Below, one piece after another: positions 17,310 through 26,769 of a stretch of 64,000 bases of DNA. Positions within the stretch are counted from its first letter, which is position 1. Every line of letters begins with the position of its first letter. The stretch covers positions 150,915-214,914 of the forward strand of contig JBGSOV010000002.1 in the NCBI GenBank assembly GCA_041738935.1. The letters run 5' to 3'. The position numbers and the translations under genes were made by a program. A model generated the notes under the pieces. That model saw only the letters and a list, made by a program, of their open reading frames with translations, searched no databases and was not told where the DNA came from. Source of the stretch: JBGSOV01 sp041738935 (GTDB lineage Bacteria; Patescibacteriota; Gracilibacteria; CAIRYL01; GCA-016699755).

Positions 17310-18137
17310 TCAGCTTTGAAACACAACAATCTGGTCGAAGACTTTTTGATATTCCAAATTACTCCGCGCGGCTTCTTTGAGCAGCGCAATCGCCTCAGGG
17401 ATGTGCTCAAAACGCAGAAGATGTATCATGCCGATCATAAAACGACTTTCGCTGTCACTGGCATCGAGCGCAAGGGTTTTTTCAAAATATATGAGCGCTT
17501 CAGTGTAATTGCCGAGGGCAAAATAATTTTGCGCAAGATTGCGCAGCGCCAATTGCGAATCGGCATCATGCTGAGCGGCAACTTCATTAAACTTCAATGC
17601 TCGCCGATAATCCCACAATGCGTGAACTTCGTCGCCCAAAAACAAAGTCCCCAGAGCATTATTGGCATAAAAATTATCCGGTTCTTGTGCGAGCGCTGTT
17701 TCAAATTCTGCCACAGTGCGAACAAGATCATCTTGATACCACGCCAAATGTCCGCGAATAACATGCGCGTCAGCGCTCGACAAATCGACAAAAGTCAGCG
17801 CGTCTTTCAAATGCCCAATCGCCGAGCGAGCGTCGCCCGTTGCCTGAAAAGTAAAAGCGAGTTGCAGATGTGCCTCCTCAAATTCGCTTCGCGCCATTGC
17901 CAAGTGTAGTGCCTCGGTAAACATTTGTTCCGCTCTCAAAAACTGATTCTGCGCAAAAGCGGTTTTTCCATTTTGTAATGCAGAGGCAAAAAGTGGTTCG
18001 GTATCAACAAAAGTCGGCGTATCAGACATGGCAAGATGGCTTTTGGAGAGCCAAAGAATATTTGCCATCCCCAAACCGATTACCACAATGAGCAATAAGA
18101 CGAAGAGTTTGGAGCCAAAAATCTGTCGAACGGGCAT
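17310..18137 (-). CDS. Membrane-anchored TPR protein
   Basis: A 275-residue protein with one N-terminal membrane helix (about residues 11-30) and at least five tetratricopeptide repeats across residues 50-265, with recurring A-x-x-x-F-x-x-A-L and N-x-L-G/A patterns. TPRs form protein-binding scaffolds. Partner unknown; it lies 73 bases upstream of the A2M gene on the same strand and may be transcribed with it, which would suggest an envelope role. Confidence 0.75.
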   Translation of the reverse strand: MPVRQIFGSKLFVLLLIVVIGLGMANILWLSKSHLAMSDTPTFVDTEPLFASALQNGKTAFAQNQFLRAEQMFTEALHLAMARSEFEEAHLQLAFTFQATGDARSAIGHLKDALTFVDLSSADAHVIRGHLAWYQDDLVRTVAEFETALAQEPDNFYANNALGTLFLGDEVHALWDYRRALKFNEVAAQHDADSQLALRNLAQNYFALGNYTEALIYFEKTLALDASDSESRFMIGMIHLLRFEHIPEAIALLKEAARSNLEYQKVFDQIVVFQS

Positions 18138-18179
18138 TGTTTATCTTAAAAATAAATACACTTGAGAGTGTAATCTTGC

Positions 18180-18209
18180 TTGCCAGAGAAGGGAAATATA
18201 TTTTACAAT
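18180..18209 (+). promoter_or_regulatory. Putative promoter of ndk
   Basis: TTGCCA and TACAAT with an 18-base spacer, ending 25 bases before the ndk start codon. Confidence 0.45.
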
Positions 18210-18234
18210 CGGCAGGAATTTTTTTTACTTTCAT

Positions 18235-18708
18235 ATGCAGCGCACACTTGTACTTATCAAACCGGACGCCATTCAACGCGGTCTCATCGGCAATATTACT
18301 GATCGTTTTGAGCGCAAAGGACTCAAACTTGTGGGACTGAAGATGCTTGCCCTCGGCGATGAAATTCTCGAAGAACATTATTCGCATGTCGCGGACAAGC
18401 CGTTTTTTGTCGGTATGCGCAAATTTATGAAAAGCACGCCGATTGTTGCCATGTGCTGGGAAGGCAAATCCGCCGTCGATGTTGTACGCCTACTTGCGGG
18501 AGCAACCAACGCACGCCAAGCCGATGTCGGTACGATCCGCGGCGACCTTTCTATGAGTATTCAGTTCAATGTCATCCATGCCTCCGATTCGGCAGAAGCC
18601 GCCAAATCCGAAACCGAGCGCTTTTTCAAATCTGAAGAAATCTTTGAATATCAAAAAGACGAATATCTTCATCTCTACACCGAAGACGAAAAGACTCCTG
18701 CTGTGTAA
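18235..18708 (+). CDS. ndk: Nucleoside diphosphate kinase
   Basis: A 157-residue kinase that moves the gamma-phosphate from ATP to nucleoside diphosphates through a phospho-histidine. The catalytic His115 lies in N-V-I-H-A-S-D-S. The opening T-L-V-L-I-K-P-D-A and the G-x-I-R-G-D nucleotide loop (about 100-104) are intact. It is slightly longer than the usual 140-145 residues owing to an acidic C-terminal tail. In reduced genomes it is often one of few nucleotide-metabolism enzymes kept. Confidence 0.96.
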   Translation: MQRTLVLIKPDAIQRGLIGNITDRFERKGLKLVGLKMLALGDEILEEHYSHVADKPFFVGMRKFMKSTPIVAMCWEGKSAVDVVRLLAGATNARQADVGTIRGDLSMSIQFNVIHASDSAEAAKSETERFFKSEEIFEYQKDEYLHLYTEDEKTPAV

Positions 18709-18780
18709 ATCTCTTTTTGTCTCTCTGTTAAGAAGGATATAGGTGGATTTTATTAAAGGCTTTTCTTGGTTTCGTGACAT

Positions 18781-19482
18781 ATGAAAACCGTTCTTATTAC
18801 CGGCGCAACGAGCGGTATCGGCAAAGCGACAGCACTAAAATTTGCAGCCCAAGGCTATGCGGTTCTTTGTCATGGAAGTTCGGACACGAGTAATTTTTCC
18901 ATTCTTGATGAAATCGCATCAAACGGAGGAAGCGCACAAAAACTCGTGGCTGATTTTACGAAAGAGACGGAAATTCGCGCCATGTTCGAAACAATCGATT
19001 CACTCGACGTACTGATTAATGCTGCCGGAACAGTCTCGCGCAGCAAGCCGATTACCACGGAAAATTTTCGCCAGACTTTTGAGATTAATGTCATTGCGCT
19101 TTTTCTTTGTGCGACTTTGGCACGCGAACGGGGCGCAAGCAGTATTGTCAATGTCGGTTCGATGCGTGGACTCGACCACGCTGCCACCACACCGGATTAT
19201 TCCGCGAGCAAAGCCGCGGTACACAATCTGACCGTTTCGCTCGCCAGACAATTTGCACCCGATTGTCGGGTCAATGCAGTAGCGCCGGGTTTTACGAAAA
19301 CCGGCATGCACGAAGGCATGCAACAACGATTAGATTTGGAAGCGACCAAAACCCCACTCCTCCGCTATTCTGATCCGGCGGAAATCGCCGAAGTGATTTT
19401 TTTTCTCGCGTCAGACAAAGCAAGCTTTGTGACGGGTGAAGTGGTAAAAGTCGACGGCGGGAGAAACTTTGTAATTGCTTGA
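18781..19482 (+). CDS. Short-chain dehydrogenase/reductase (FabG-like)
   Basis: A 233-residue NAD(P)-dependent oxidoreductase of the classical SDR type. The Rossmann motif T-G-A-T-S-G-I-G is at residues 7-14, N-A-A-G follows near 80, and the catalytic Y140-x-x-x-K144 lies in Y-S-A-S-K with a preceding Ser. The C-terminal F-V-T-G-E-V-V-K-V-D-G-G is typical of FabG-like reductases. No other fatty acid genes are nearby, so the substrate is open. It starts 72 bases after ndk on the same strand. Confidence 0.88.
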   Translation: MKTVLITGATSGIGKATALKFAAQGYAVLCHGSSDTSNFSILDEIASNGGSAQKLVADFTKETEIRAMFETIDSLDVLINAAGTVSRSKPITTENFRQTFEINVIALFLCATLARERGASSIVNVGSMRGLDHAATTPDYSASKAAVHNLTVSLARQFAPDCRVNAVAPGFTKTGMHEGMQQRLDLEATKTPLLRYSDPAEIAEVIFFLASDKASFVTGEVVKVDGGRNFVIA

Positions 19483-19502
19483 GCCTTTTTTGAAGGGCGC
19501 GC

Positions 19503-19925
19503 TTACTTCTTGAGCAAATCGCGGATCTCTTCGAGCAAGACTTCTTCGCGCGGTGGCGGAGCAGCAGCTTCGGCTTTTTCTTCTTTGATCTCTTGTTTCT
19601 TTTTGAGTTTGTTGAAGTAATGGATCACCACAAAAATTGTAAAAGCGATAATCAAAAAATCCAATACAGTATTAATAAAAACACCGTAATTGAGTGTAGG
19701 CGCGCCAGCTTCTTGCGCGGCGGCGAGCGACTCGTACTCGGTATTCGAAAGATTGATAAAGAGACTCGAAAAATCGGCACCGCCGAGGAGTAAGCCAATT
19801 GGTGGCATGATGATGTCATTGACGAACGAAGTGACGATTTTGCCAAAGGCGCCGCCGATAATGACCGCAACAGCCAAATCGATGACATTGCCTTTGATGG
19901 CAAACTCTTTGAATTCTTTCAGCAT
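19503..19925 (-). CDS. mscL: Large-conductance mechanosensitive channel MscL
   Basis: A 140-residue channel that opens under membrane tension to release solutes on osmotic downshock. The N-terminal F-K-E-F-A-I-K-G-N-V-I-D-L-A-V-A-V-I-I-G segment and first membrane helix are highly conserved. The second helix lies at about 75-95, followed by K-K-K and a cytoplasmic acidic helix ending in E-E-I-R-D-L-L. Full length. Convergent with the SDR gene, with 20 bases between the stops. Confidence 0.96.
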   Translation of the reverse strand: MLKEFKEFAIKGNVIDLAVAVIIGGAFGKIVTSFVNDIIMPPIGLLLGGADFSSLFINLSNTEYESLAAAQEAGAPTLNYGVFINTVLDFLIIAFTIFVVIHYFNKLKKKQEIKEEKAEAAAPPPREEVLLEEIRDLLKK

Positions 19926-20027
19926 ACAAGCAAAGAAATATGCAACAGATGGAAGTCTGCCACAAATTTCTACTTACTTTCAATCAGTTATGCCGAGAAT
20001 TATTTCGTATACAAATGCGACAATATC

Positions 20028-20429
20028 TTATTTCGCGTTTGTATCGGGTTGATGAATGCCAAAAGTATTGCCTTCGGTATCGAGAAAATAGCCTTGCCAC
20101 GCCATTCCCGCGAGAGCGAATTTTGGCATGGCGACTCGTCCGCCTGCGGCAATGATTTTTTCTGCCGTCGCATCAAAATCCTCCACCACTATCGTGCAGA
20201 CAAACGCGTTGGTGCCGCATTCTTGCGGAGGTGTTTTGCTCGGACGCTTTAGTAAACCGCCGTCAATACCGATTTTTTGACTGCCTTTTTCACTCGCCAC
20301 AATTGACCAATATTCCCAATCAACACCAGGAAATTTTTCAATCTTCCAACCAAAAATACCGCGATAAAAAGCGGCTGCGCGCTCGGTATCATCAGCTTGG
20401 ATTTCGAAATGAGTTATTTGATTCGTCAT
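20028..20429 (-). CDS. VOC-family (glyoxalase-like) protein
   Basis: A 133-residue vicinal oxygen chelate protein. It opens with I-T-H-F-E-I-Q-A-D-D-T-E-R-A-A-A-F-Y, the usual metal-ligand His/Glu and helix, followed by F-G-W-K. A second half-module ends in P-x-G-M-A-W-Q-G-Y-F-L-D-T-E-G-N. Members are lyases, dioxygenases or resistance proteins; the substrate cannot be told. It follows another VOC gene on the same strand (22 bases apart), probably one operon. Confidence 0.85.
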   Translation of the reverse strand: MTNQITHFEIQADDTERAAAFYRGIFGWKIEKFPGVDWEYWSIVASEKGSQKIGIDGGLLKRPSKTPPQECGTNAFVCTIVVEDFDATAEKIIAAGGRVAMPKFALAGMAWQGYFLDTEGNTFGIHQPDTNAK

Positions 20430-20450
20430 CGTTACAAGAAAAGAAAAAGC

Positions 20451-20861
20451 TTACTGTGTCGGCATGTCTGCTTCATCCATGTAAAACACTTCCCAAGCAT
20501 GCCCGTCCAAATCCTCAAAACTACGTTGATACATAAAACCCATGTCTTGGGCTTCGCGCGGTTCGCTGCCACCTGCTGCAACAACTTTTTCCATAAACGC
20601 ATCGACTCCTGACTTGTTCTCTAAAGAAATCGAGACAATAACTTCTGTGCTCTGCTTGGCGTCAGCAATTGCCTTCTTGGTAAATTTTTGGAAAAACGGC
20701 TCGACCAGAAGCATCGCATAGCTCGCGTCTTCTTCGATAATCATGCAGGTTGCGTTTTCATCAGTAAATTTGGGGTTAAAATCGAAGCCGAGCGCCGTAA
20801 AAAAGGCGATAGATTTTTGCAGGTCTTTTACCGGCAGGTTGACAAAGAGCTGTTTTTTCAT
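20451..20861 (-). CDS. VOC-family (PhnB/YjdN-like) protein
   Basis: A 136-residue protein of the VOC superfamily. It starts M-K-K-Q-L-F-V-N-L-P-V-K-D-L and continues with S-I-A-F-F-T-A-L-G-F-D-F-N, ending with D-L-D-G-H-A-W-E-V-F-Y-M, as in PhnB-like members. The ATG at 20861 is chosen over a 24-codon upstream extension that has no family similarity. Role unknown; paired with the next VOC gene. Confidence 0.85.
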   Translation of the reverse strand: MKKQLFVNLPVKDLQKSIAFFTALGFDFNPKFTDENATCMIIEEDASYAMLLVEPFFQKFTKKAIADAKQSTEVIVSISLENKSGVDAFMEKVVAAGGSEPREAQDMGFMYQRSFEDLDGHAWEVFYMDEADMPTQ

Positions 20862-21086
20862 GGTATACAATATAAAAAAAAGGTAACCATTACATGGTGA
20901 TGAGAATGTGCAGATATTCTTTTTTTTTGGCAAGCAAAAATGATCGTGGCGGTAAAATTTGCTCCACTAAGCAACAAATCCAATCGGCAGCATGATAATG
21001 TCATTAGGCTAGCGCATACCCTTGCGAAAAAAGGCAAAACAGCAGTATCATAGCGCTGAGAAATTTTTGGATTTGTTTGCTCATCT

Positions 21087-21899
21087 ATGTTTTCATCCGA
21101 AGTCTTGGTCGCCCTTAGTTTTACCCTCTTTGCCGGTCTGGCGACTGGCATCGGAAGCTTGATGGCGTTTGCTGCCAAACCGACGAATACCAAGTTTTTG
21201 TCAGTGGCTTTGGGTTTTTCAGCAGGAGTGATGCTGTATGTCTCGTTTATCGAGATCTTTGGCAAAGCGCGGATTTCCCTCAGCGCTGCGACCGATGATG
21301 TCACCGGCTACTATTTGGCAACGGCGGGATTTTTTGCCGGTATTCTCGTAATTGCGGTAATCGACAAGTGCATCCCCCATGATCATGGAAATCCGCACGA
21401 AATCCATGATGTCGAAGAAATGGATGATGCCGACGAAAAACGCCGTCATCGTCTCAATCGTATGGGAATGTTTACGGCACTTGCTATCGCCATTCATAAT
21501 TTTCCGGAAGGACTCGCCACTTTTCTCGGCGCGCTCGAAGATCCGGCATTGGGACTCGCGATTGCCATCGCCATTGCGATTCATAATATTCCCGAAGGCA
21601 TTGCGGTTTCGATTCCTATTTATCACGCGACTGGCAGTCGTGCGCGCGCCTTTTGGTATTCGTTCGCCTCTGGTGTCGCCGAGCCAGTCGGAGCGCTGTT
21701 GGGATATTTTGTGGTGCTACGGTTTGTGAGTGATCTGACTTTTGGCGTTATTTTTGCCTCGGTCGCCGGTATTATGGTTTTTATTTCGCTCGATCAACTC
21801 TTGCCGACCGCGCAAAAATACGGCGAACATCATCTTTCGATTTATGGACTCGTGAGCGGAATGGCGGTTATGGCAATCAGCTTGCTGTTGTTTTTGTAA
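21087..21899 (+). CDS. zupT: ZIP-family divalent metal transporter (ZupT-like)
   Basis: A 270-residue inner-membrane importer of zinc and other divalent cations with eight predicted helices. The two metal-site signatures are present: H-N-F-P-E-G and H-N-I-P-E-G, the second preceded by A-I-A-I-A-I. A His-rich cytoplasmic loop (H-D-H-G-N-P-H-E-I-H-D near residue 95) is typical. A C-terminal S-L-D-Q-L-L-P motif also fits ZupT. Monocistronic on the + strand. Confidence 0.93.
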   Translation: MFSSEVLVALSFTLFAGLATGIGSLMAFAAKPTNTKFLSVALGFSAGVMLYVSFIEIFGKARISLSAATDDVTGYYLATAGFFAGILVIAVIDKCIPHDHGNPHEIHDVEEMDDADEKRRHRLNRMGMFTALAIAIHNFPEGLATFLGALEDPALGLAIAIAIAIHNIPEGIAVSIPIYHATGSRARAFWYSFASGVAEPVGALLGYFVVLRFVSDLTFGVIFASVAGIMVFISLDQLLPTAQKYGEHHLSIYGLVSGMAVMAISLLLFL

Positions 21900-21937
21900 A
21901 AACACATGACAACTACTTTGAGCCTCCGTTCAAAAAA

Positions 21938-23440
21938 TTAATACTTCGTTAAAGAGATTTTATAAAATTTTCCTCCAAAGAAGTCTTCTCCAGCAAAGTC
22001 TTCTTGCCATTGCCCTTCCGAATTTGGACCGGCTAATTTGATAAAAGTCAAAGTGTTGCCAGACAGTGCAAATTCGTAATAGCTTCCGGAACCGTCCTTA
22101 TAATAGAGCTTTATGGCATTCCCCTCTTTTTTCCATGTAGAAAATGCCTCACCATTGCCAAGGGCACTTACAGTCCCGTCATTATTTAGCTCAATCATAA
22201 ATTCTATTTGGTTTTCACTCGCTGTTTGACTTGGCGTATATTTCAAAATTCCTTTCCATAATCCCACTACCTCAGCATCGTTGCCGTTGATTGGCTGTTC
22301 TTTTTGGGTATCTGTATTGGTCTTGTCCTCTTCTGTTTGCGTAGAAATTTCAGTAACATCTACCGGCTCCACCGACTTACTTACTTCCAAAATACTTTCA
22401 ATTTCCTCCACTGTCCCTAGACTATCTTGAACGCCCTGTTCTTTCATCCATTCATCCACTTCTTCCTTCTCTAAGACTGATACTTCAGTTGCTGGTTCTG
22501 GTTTTTCTTTTGTAGGTGTAGGAAGTTTAATGCCAATGACCGAGCCGGACTGAATCGTTCCATTAAGTTGATCTGCTCCAAATATTACCGCATTTAACTT
22601 ATCGATTCCCTTGATCATGTTAGAAGGTAAAGTTGATACCATCAAGATAGCTGCAGCTGGCTCGGTAATCTTACGAGCATCTCCCACGATAGCAGATATT
22701 TTGTTTTTGTCGCCCAAAGCCATTTTAGCTGCATCATCGGTAATTTCTAGTGTCAAATCCGCGCCACTAACGACCACGGCAGCCTGAGCCAGAGTGCTAC
22801 CGCTGGCAAGAGCAGCGGTTCCTCCTGTAAGCGCAATTGTGCCTACAAAAACGGTGATCTTACTTGCGTTTTTGACTACGATTGCTTGATTCTCACATTT
22901 TTGAAAGACATCACCTTCTTCTCTGTAAGCCTCGCTACTCATTTCATCTTGAGACTGATTAAGAATAAGTTGAGCCATTTTTGCATCTACTCCTAAGTGA
23001 TTGGCGAGTGTCATAATCTTTTTCCCTGCGGGAGCTTTGTCAACAATATTGGTGATTTCTTCTTTATTGTAGGCAAAAGTTTTTGGGATGAAATTATAGC
23101 TCACTTTTTCTTTTGCCATTTCTGACGCGAGTTGTTCTAAGGTAATCGTATCTTGTTCGAGCTTGCTCCACGCATTGATAATGTCCGTCATGTCATTATT
23201 CCAAACATCATAATCGGCATACGCTTTTGCATTAACTAAAACATTATCGGTTCGGTAACGCAAAGCAGCATATTCTTGAGAGAGCTTTAGTGTTTGTCCA
23301 AGTACTATTTGTTCTTGCGATTCGTTTGATTCTGATACTATTGGTTCTTGCGATTGCTCGGGATCTTGATTGGTAAAATAATAGACTCCTCCGGCGAAGA
23401 TGATGAGTCCAGCGACTAAAGCAACAATGGTGTTTTTCAT
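21938..23440 (-). CDS. Membrane-anchored exported protein with C-terminal lipocalin-like domain
   Basis: A 500-residue protein of unknown family. There is a hydrophobic N-terminal anchor (residues 4-22), then an acidic linker and a helical region. Hydrophobic Ala/Gly-rich segments lie around residues 190-240. A Pro/Glu/Thr-rich linker (about 300-390) follows, and then a C-terminal domain of about 110 residues starting V-G-L-W-K-G-I-L-K-Y. Its alternating strands (I-K-L-Y-Y-K-D-G-S-G-S-Y-Y-E-F) look like a lipocalin-like barrel. Likely surface-exposed. No operon partner. Confidence 0.65.
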   Translation of the reverse strand: MKNTIVALVAGLIIFAGGVYYFTNQDPEQSQEPIVSESNESQEQIVLGQTLKLSQEYAALRYRTDNVLVNAKAYADYDVWNNDMTDIINAWSKLEQDTITLEQLASEMAKEKVSYNFIPKTFAYNKEEITNIVDKAPAGKKIMTLANHLGVDAKMAQLILNQSQDEMSSEAYREEGDVFQKCENQAIVVKNASKITVFVGTIALTGGTAALASGSTLAQAAVVVSGADLTLEITDDAAKMALGDKNKISAIVGDARKITEPAAAILMVSTLPSNMIKGIDKLNAVIFGADQLNGTIQSGSVIGIKLPTPTKEKPEPATEVSVLEKEEVDEWMKEQGVQDSLGTVEEIESILEVSKSVEPVDVTEISTQTEEDKTNTDTQKEQPINGNDAEVVGLWKGILKYTPSQTASENQIEFMIELNNDGTVSALGNGEAFSTWKKEGNAIKLYYKDGSGSYYEFALSGNTLTFIKLAGPNSEGQWQEDFAGEDFFGGKFYKISLTKY

Positions 23441-23608
23441 GGTTTAGTAAAAAATAGCAAAGCGTACAAAGCCTGTCCTATTAAAAAACACGGACACACA
23501 GCTAGCGCTTTTTAAAAGAATAGCAATGAAAGTAAAATTCACCTAATCCAAAAACACATTTGTGCGAATCGGTGTGCAGTTGCAAAACGAGGGCGAGAAT
23601 CTTCGTAG

Positions 23609-23731
23609 TTATAATCGGTAAAGCAAAGCTTGAGAGTATTTGCTTTTGCCAAACACGGTTTCATAAAATGCAGTTGCGCGCGACATATCGATAACGGGAA
23701 TTTCAAACCAACCAACTGGATTATTTTGCAT
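23609..23731 (-). pseudogene. Truncated VOC-family gene (N-terminal remnant)
   Basis: The first 28 or so codons read M-Q-N-N-P-V-G-W-F-E-I-P-V-I-D-M-S-R-A and then T-A-F-Y-E-T-V-F-G-K, a clear VOC N-terminus, after which similarity stops and the frame ends at 40 codons. It lies at the edge of the restriction-modification island, so the island insertion probably cut it. The surrounding 23441-23957 stretch holds no intact gene. Confidence 0.65.
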
Positions 23732-23926
23732 GATGTGGGGGAAAAGCACTTCCAAAATATGCCTTGGCTTTTGGAAGTGCAAGGGGAAAAACTGGTGAGA
23801 AAATGGATAAAATATTCCATGAACACAATTATGTGATAACCTCTGACACCACTTGTCCAAAGTTGCTTTCTCAGAATTATTTCAGGTTGCGCGTTTTTTG
23901 CGCGATTTGATTTTATCGATTTTGTC

Positions 23927-23956
23927 ACACTCTCCGAATTTGATTTCGGAGAGTGT
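23927..23956. terminator. Hairpin after the C5 methyltransferase gene
   Basis: ACACTCTCCGAA / TTCGGAGAGTGT, perfect 12-bp arms, reaching to within 1 base of the methyltransferase stop. There is no strong T-run, so termination is plausible rather than certain. Confidence 0.5.
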
Positions 23957-23957
23957 C

Positions 23958-25322
23958 CTAATTTGATGCAGGGCTTTTCTCGTAATCGCATAATTTTACG
24001 ACATCGGCTTTTTTATGGTTGGTCAAAGTTTTATATTCGCGTTCGGCAATAAGTTTACGAGGAACAACATCTGACTGGAAAATCTTTTGTGCAAGTGCCT
24101 GCCCCAGTCGTTCTACCACACCTACAACAAGTGCATTTCCCATCATAAAAGCTCGCTTGGCATCGGATATGCCTGGTATTAGTGTATGATTTGGCTTAAA
24201 TCCATTCAGTAGTTCTAATTCAATCGGTGTCAACCTGCGCAAGCCTTTTTTACAGCGAATCACATGTTTAAACCTTGATGGTGTTTTTCCTCCTTCTCCG
24301 GTAATGATTGTTCTTGATGGCTTATCGATTGGATCTGGGAATATCATTGCCCCTTCTGAATATTGATATATATGTCCACTTTTCGATTTACGGGGTTCAT
24401 TTTTCGCACCCTTAAAATAAAGCCACTTCTCTTGATTTTCAGAATCAATCAAATATTCATCAGAAACTTCTTTTTCATCTTGAATGACATCACCAAGACA
24501 TTGAAATTGACCATCATATTTTGCAACGACCTTCGCCGTAAAGACTTCACCCATGAGCATTACACCAGCATTTTCAAACGGGGAGGAGCTAGGTGAGTGT
24601 ATTGAGAACTTTCTTGTCAACTCCGAGGCATCTTCATGTACATCCACTTCCTTGCTGGTTACGACATTGCTTTTCACAGGAAACGCTGCTGATATTACGC
24701 CTGACTGCTTAATCCAATTTGTATGATTCTTTTCTTTAGTAAGCCTTTTATATATAGGGGTGTCTTTACGATATGCAACAATGAACACCCGCCGCCTTCT
24801 TTGCGGGAAGCCATATTCTGCAGCATTGATGACTCGCCATTCGACAGCATAATCAAGTTCAGACAACGAACTTAGAATGATTGCAAAATCTCTTCCTCTT
24901 TGTTTTGATGGTGACTTCAATAATCGATCGACATTTTCAAGAATCAAATACTTAGGCGCCCTCTTCCCTTTTTGTTTGAGGATATTGTAAATCGACCACC
25001 AAAGTATCCCCTTCTTGCCTACGAGTCCATCTGCTTGTGACAGCGGTCTTGCTACTGAATAGTCCTGACAAGGGAAACCCCCGACCAGGAGGTCATGGTC
25101 AGGTATCGTGCCGAATTTATCCGTAATGACTTTTTCAATATCTTCGTTCGAGTGGTTTTTTTTACCGAATTGCTTCTCGTATATCATAGATGCGTGCTGA
25201 ATCTTTGTGCTTGGCTCCCATTGATTGCTCCATACGATACCATAGAGATTCGAAGCAGCCTCTAAGCCCAGTCTAAATCCACCAACGCCAGCGAATAGTT
25301 CAATTACCTTTATTTCTTTCAT
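23958..25322 (-). CDS. DNA (cytosine-5) methyltransferase
   Basis: A 454-residue C5 methyltransferase. Motif I is F-A-G-V-G-G-F-R-L-G, motif IV is G-G-F-P-C-Q-D-Y-S with catalytic Cys85, motif VI is E-N-V, and motif VIII is F-P-Q-R-R-R-R. The last conserved motifs (L-T-P-I-E-L-E-L-L-N-G-F and G-N-A-L-V-V-G-V-V) are also present. It lies directly downstream of a Sau3AI-like endonuclease, whose family cuts GATC, so methylation of the GATC cytosine is the likely protective activity (inferred). The ATG at 25322 is chosen over a GTG two codons upstream. AT-rich compared with neighbours, suggesting transfer. Confidence 0.93.
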   Translation of the reverse strand: MKEIKVIELFAGVGGFRLGLEAASNLYGIVWSNQWEPSTKIQHASMIYEKQFGKKNHSNEDIEKVITDKFGTIPDHDLLVGGFPCQDYSVARPLSQADGLVGKKGILWWSIYNILKQKGKRAPKYLILENVDRLLKSPSKQRGRDFAIILSSLSELDYAVEWRVINAAEYGFPQRRRRVFIVAYRKDTPIYKRLTKEKNHTNWIKQSGVISAAFPVKSNVVTSKEVDVHEDASELTRKFSIHSPSSSPFENAGVMLMGEVFTAKVVAKYDGQFQCLGDVIQDEKEVSDEYLIDSENQEKWLYFKGAKNEPRKSKSGHIYQYSEGAMIFPDPIDKPSRTIITGEGGKTPSRFKHVIRCKKGLRRLTPIELELLNGFKPNHTLIPGISDAKRAFMMGNALVVGVVERLGQALAQKIFQSDVVPRKLIAEREYKTLTNHKKADVVKLCDYEKSPASN

Positions 25323-25364
25323 GTTCACAATCTACTTAAAAATCTAAAATCGATCAAGCTAAAA

Positions 25365-26747
25365 TTATTTTTTTGAGATTTGTTGTTGAATATACTTAGC
25401 ATTAAGCCAAAAACTCTTTTTGACTTCATAGGTGTTTTGCGGTGTTTTCTGAACATCTTTTTTATTGCGTCCATGAGGTCTAACATGTATTGCCATATTA
25501 TCTGAAAGTTTGGGGAGTTTGCTGTATTTGCCCGATTTTATACATTTGACGGCATTATCCCATTGGGCTTTAGCTAGTGCCATATCAGAGCTTGGAAAAT
25601 TCCAAAACAAATATTTTTCAAAAACAACCTGCTTTGAGTTTTTCACTTTTCTAAAAACAACGAATAGAAATTTTTTTGTTTCCAGCTGCTCATGTAGGTC
25701 CGCCATTAGACCAGCTTTTTCATCATACCAAGTTTGAAGAATCAATTCTCTGTAATCAAAAGCAGAGAATGAGATAGACTCTTTTAGGGTGCCGGTGTGT
25801 TCCAGCGTGAGCGCCCTTACCGTGATGTTGGCTTTTTCAAGTTCTTCGATTCGTTTTGATGTTACTCCAAGCATTCTATTTGCGAGATTCCTTTTATATT
25901 GTTTTGCTTGTTTGTTTAATTTTACATTCAGCCTCTTCTCAATTGTAGTATTGTCCATTCCTATGAAAGGATTCAATTTCTCATGGATGACTTCCTCAAT
26001 TGTCATAGTGGATTCGTCATCTTGTATTTTCTCCATGGACGCAATAATCCCTTCCAAAAAGCGCTTTACCAGTATATTTAAGTATGACTGCTTAAAACAA
26101 AGCGCCCTTGGTTTAGCTGGTATTTTAGTGCCAGGCTGATCTCTCAATACTTTATTGTTTGCAGCTTTTGTGCAAGCGCCTAAATAAAATGTATCCCCTT
26201 CAGAAAGGAGGTGTGCTTCGCCGTCCTTTATCTTTTTTACAATATTCTCCCAATCATTTTTGATTTGGACGAGGTCTTTCTTAGTAAGATCTTCGAGAAA
26301 ATTTAAAAATTTATAAAATTCAAACTTATAGTCGAGGATGCTTGTTTCTTTTGCATATAAATAAAACAGGATCAGTAATTTTTTATTTTTTTTTAAAAAC
26401 GAACTAGTTTCCCAAGTCTCATTTACAATTTTTTTATAATCAATCATTGAAAACACGAGCCTTTCTTTAGCAGAATATTTTTTGGATTTTAGTTTTTTTA
26501 ATGGCGTAGTTTTCAACTCAATGCCGACTGGCTGGAGGTCTGGTTCGGGTGCGCTATTTGGCTTTTGCCCAAATGCATATTCTTCGAATAATTCACCAAA
26601 CTGCCCCTTTCGGTTTGCACCATATTGATTAAGTTTTGGCTCAAGCAAAGCGATTTCTCTCGCAGGTATTATTTCCCTCAATGAGAGGTTCATTATTTTT
26701 TTAATTATTCTAATAACATCTTCGTTGTTGTTATATTTTGGGTTCAT
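25365..26747 (-). CDS. Sau3AI/MutH-family type II restriction endonuclease
   Basis: A 460-residue endonuclease of the Sau3AI type, close to the usual size of about 490. The MutH-like catalytic core is seen at residues 48-82: K-G-Q-F-G-E-L-F-E, then P-D-L-Q-P-V-G-I-E-L-K-T-T-P with D70, E77 and K79 as the metal-binding acid/base set. The second half is a diverged, non-catalytic copy of the fold in known members. Specificity GATC is inferred from family. The ATG at 26747 avoids an upstream extension that would overlap radC. The methyltransferase follows after 42 bases, forming a complete system. Confidence 0.88.
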   Translation of the reverse strand: MNPKYNNNEDVIRIIKKIMNLSLREIIPAREIALLEPKLNQYGANRKGQFGELFEEYAFGQKPNSAPEPDLQPVGIELKTTPLKKLKSKKYSAKERLVFSMIDYKKIVNETWETSSFLKKNKKLLILFYLYAKETSILDYKFEFYKFLNFLEDLTKKDLVQIKNDWENIVKKIKDGEAHLLSEGDTFYLGACTKAANNKVLRDQPGTKIPAKPRALCFKQSYLNILVKRFLEGIIASMEKIQDDESTMTIEEVIHEKLNPFIGMDNTTIEKRLNVKLNKQAKQYKRNLANRMLGVTSKRIEELEKANITVRALTLEHTGTLKESISFSAFDYRELILQTWYDEKAGLMADLHEQLETKKFLFVVFRKVKNSKQVVFEKYLFWNFPSSDMALAKAQWDNAVKCIKSGKYSKLPKLSDNMAIHVRPHGRNKKDVQKTPQNTYEVKKSFWLNAKYIQQQISKK

Positions 26748-26769
26748 AAAGTATAAAAGATTGATTGAA

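Noticed and set aside
23539..23991. 150-codon minus-strand frame over the VOC remnant
   Set aside because: Similarity to the VOC family is in another frame and only about 28 codons long; the long frame overlaps the methyltransferase end and has no domain.
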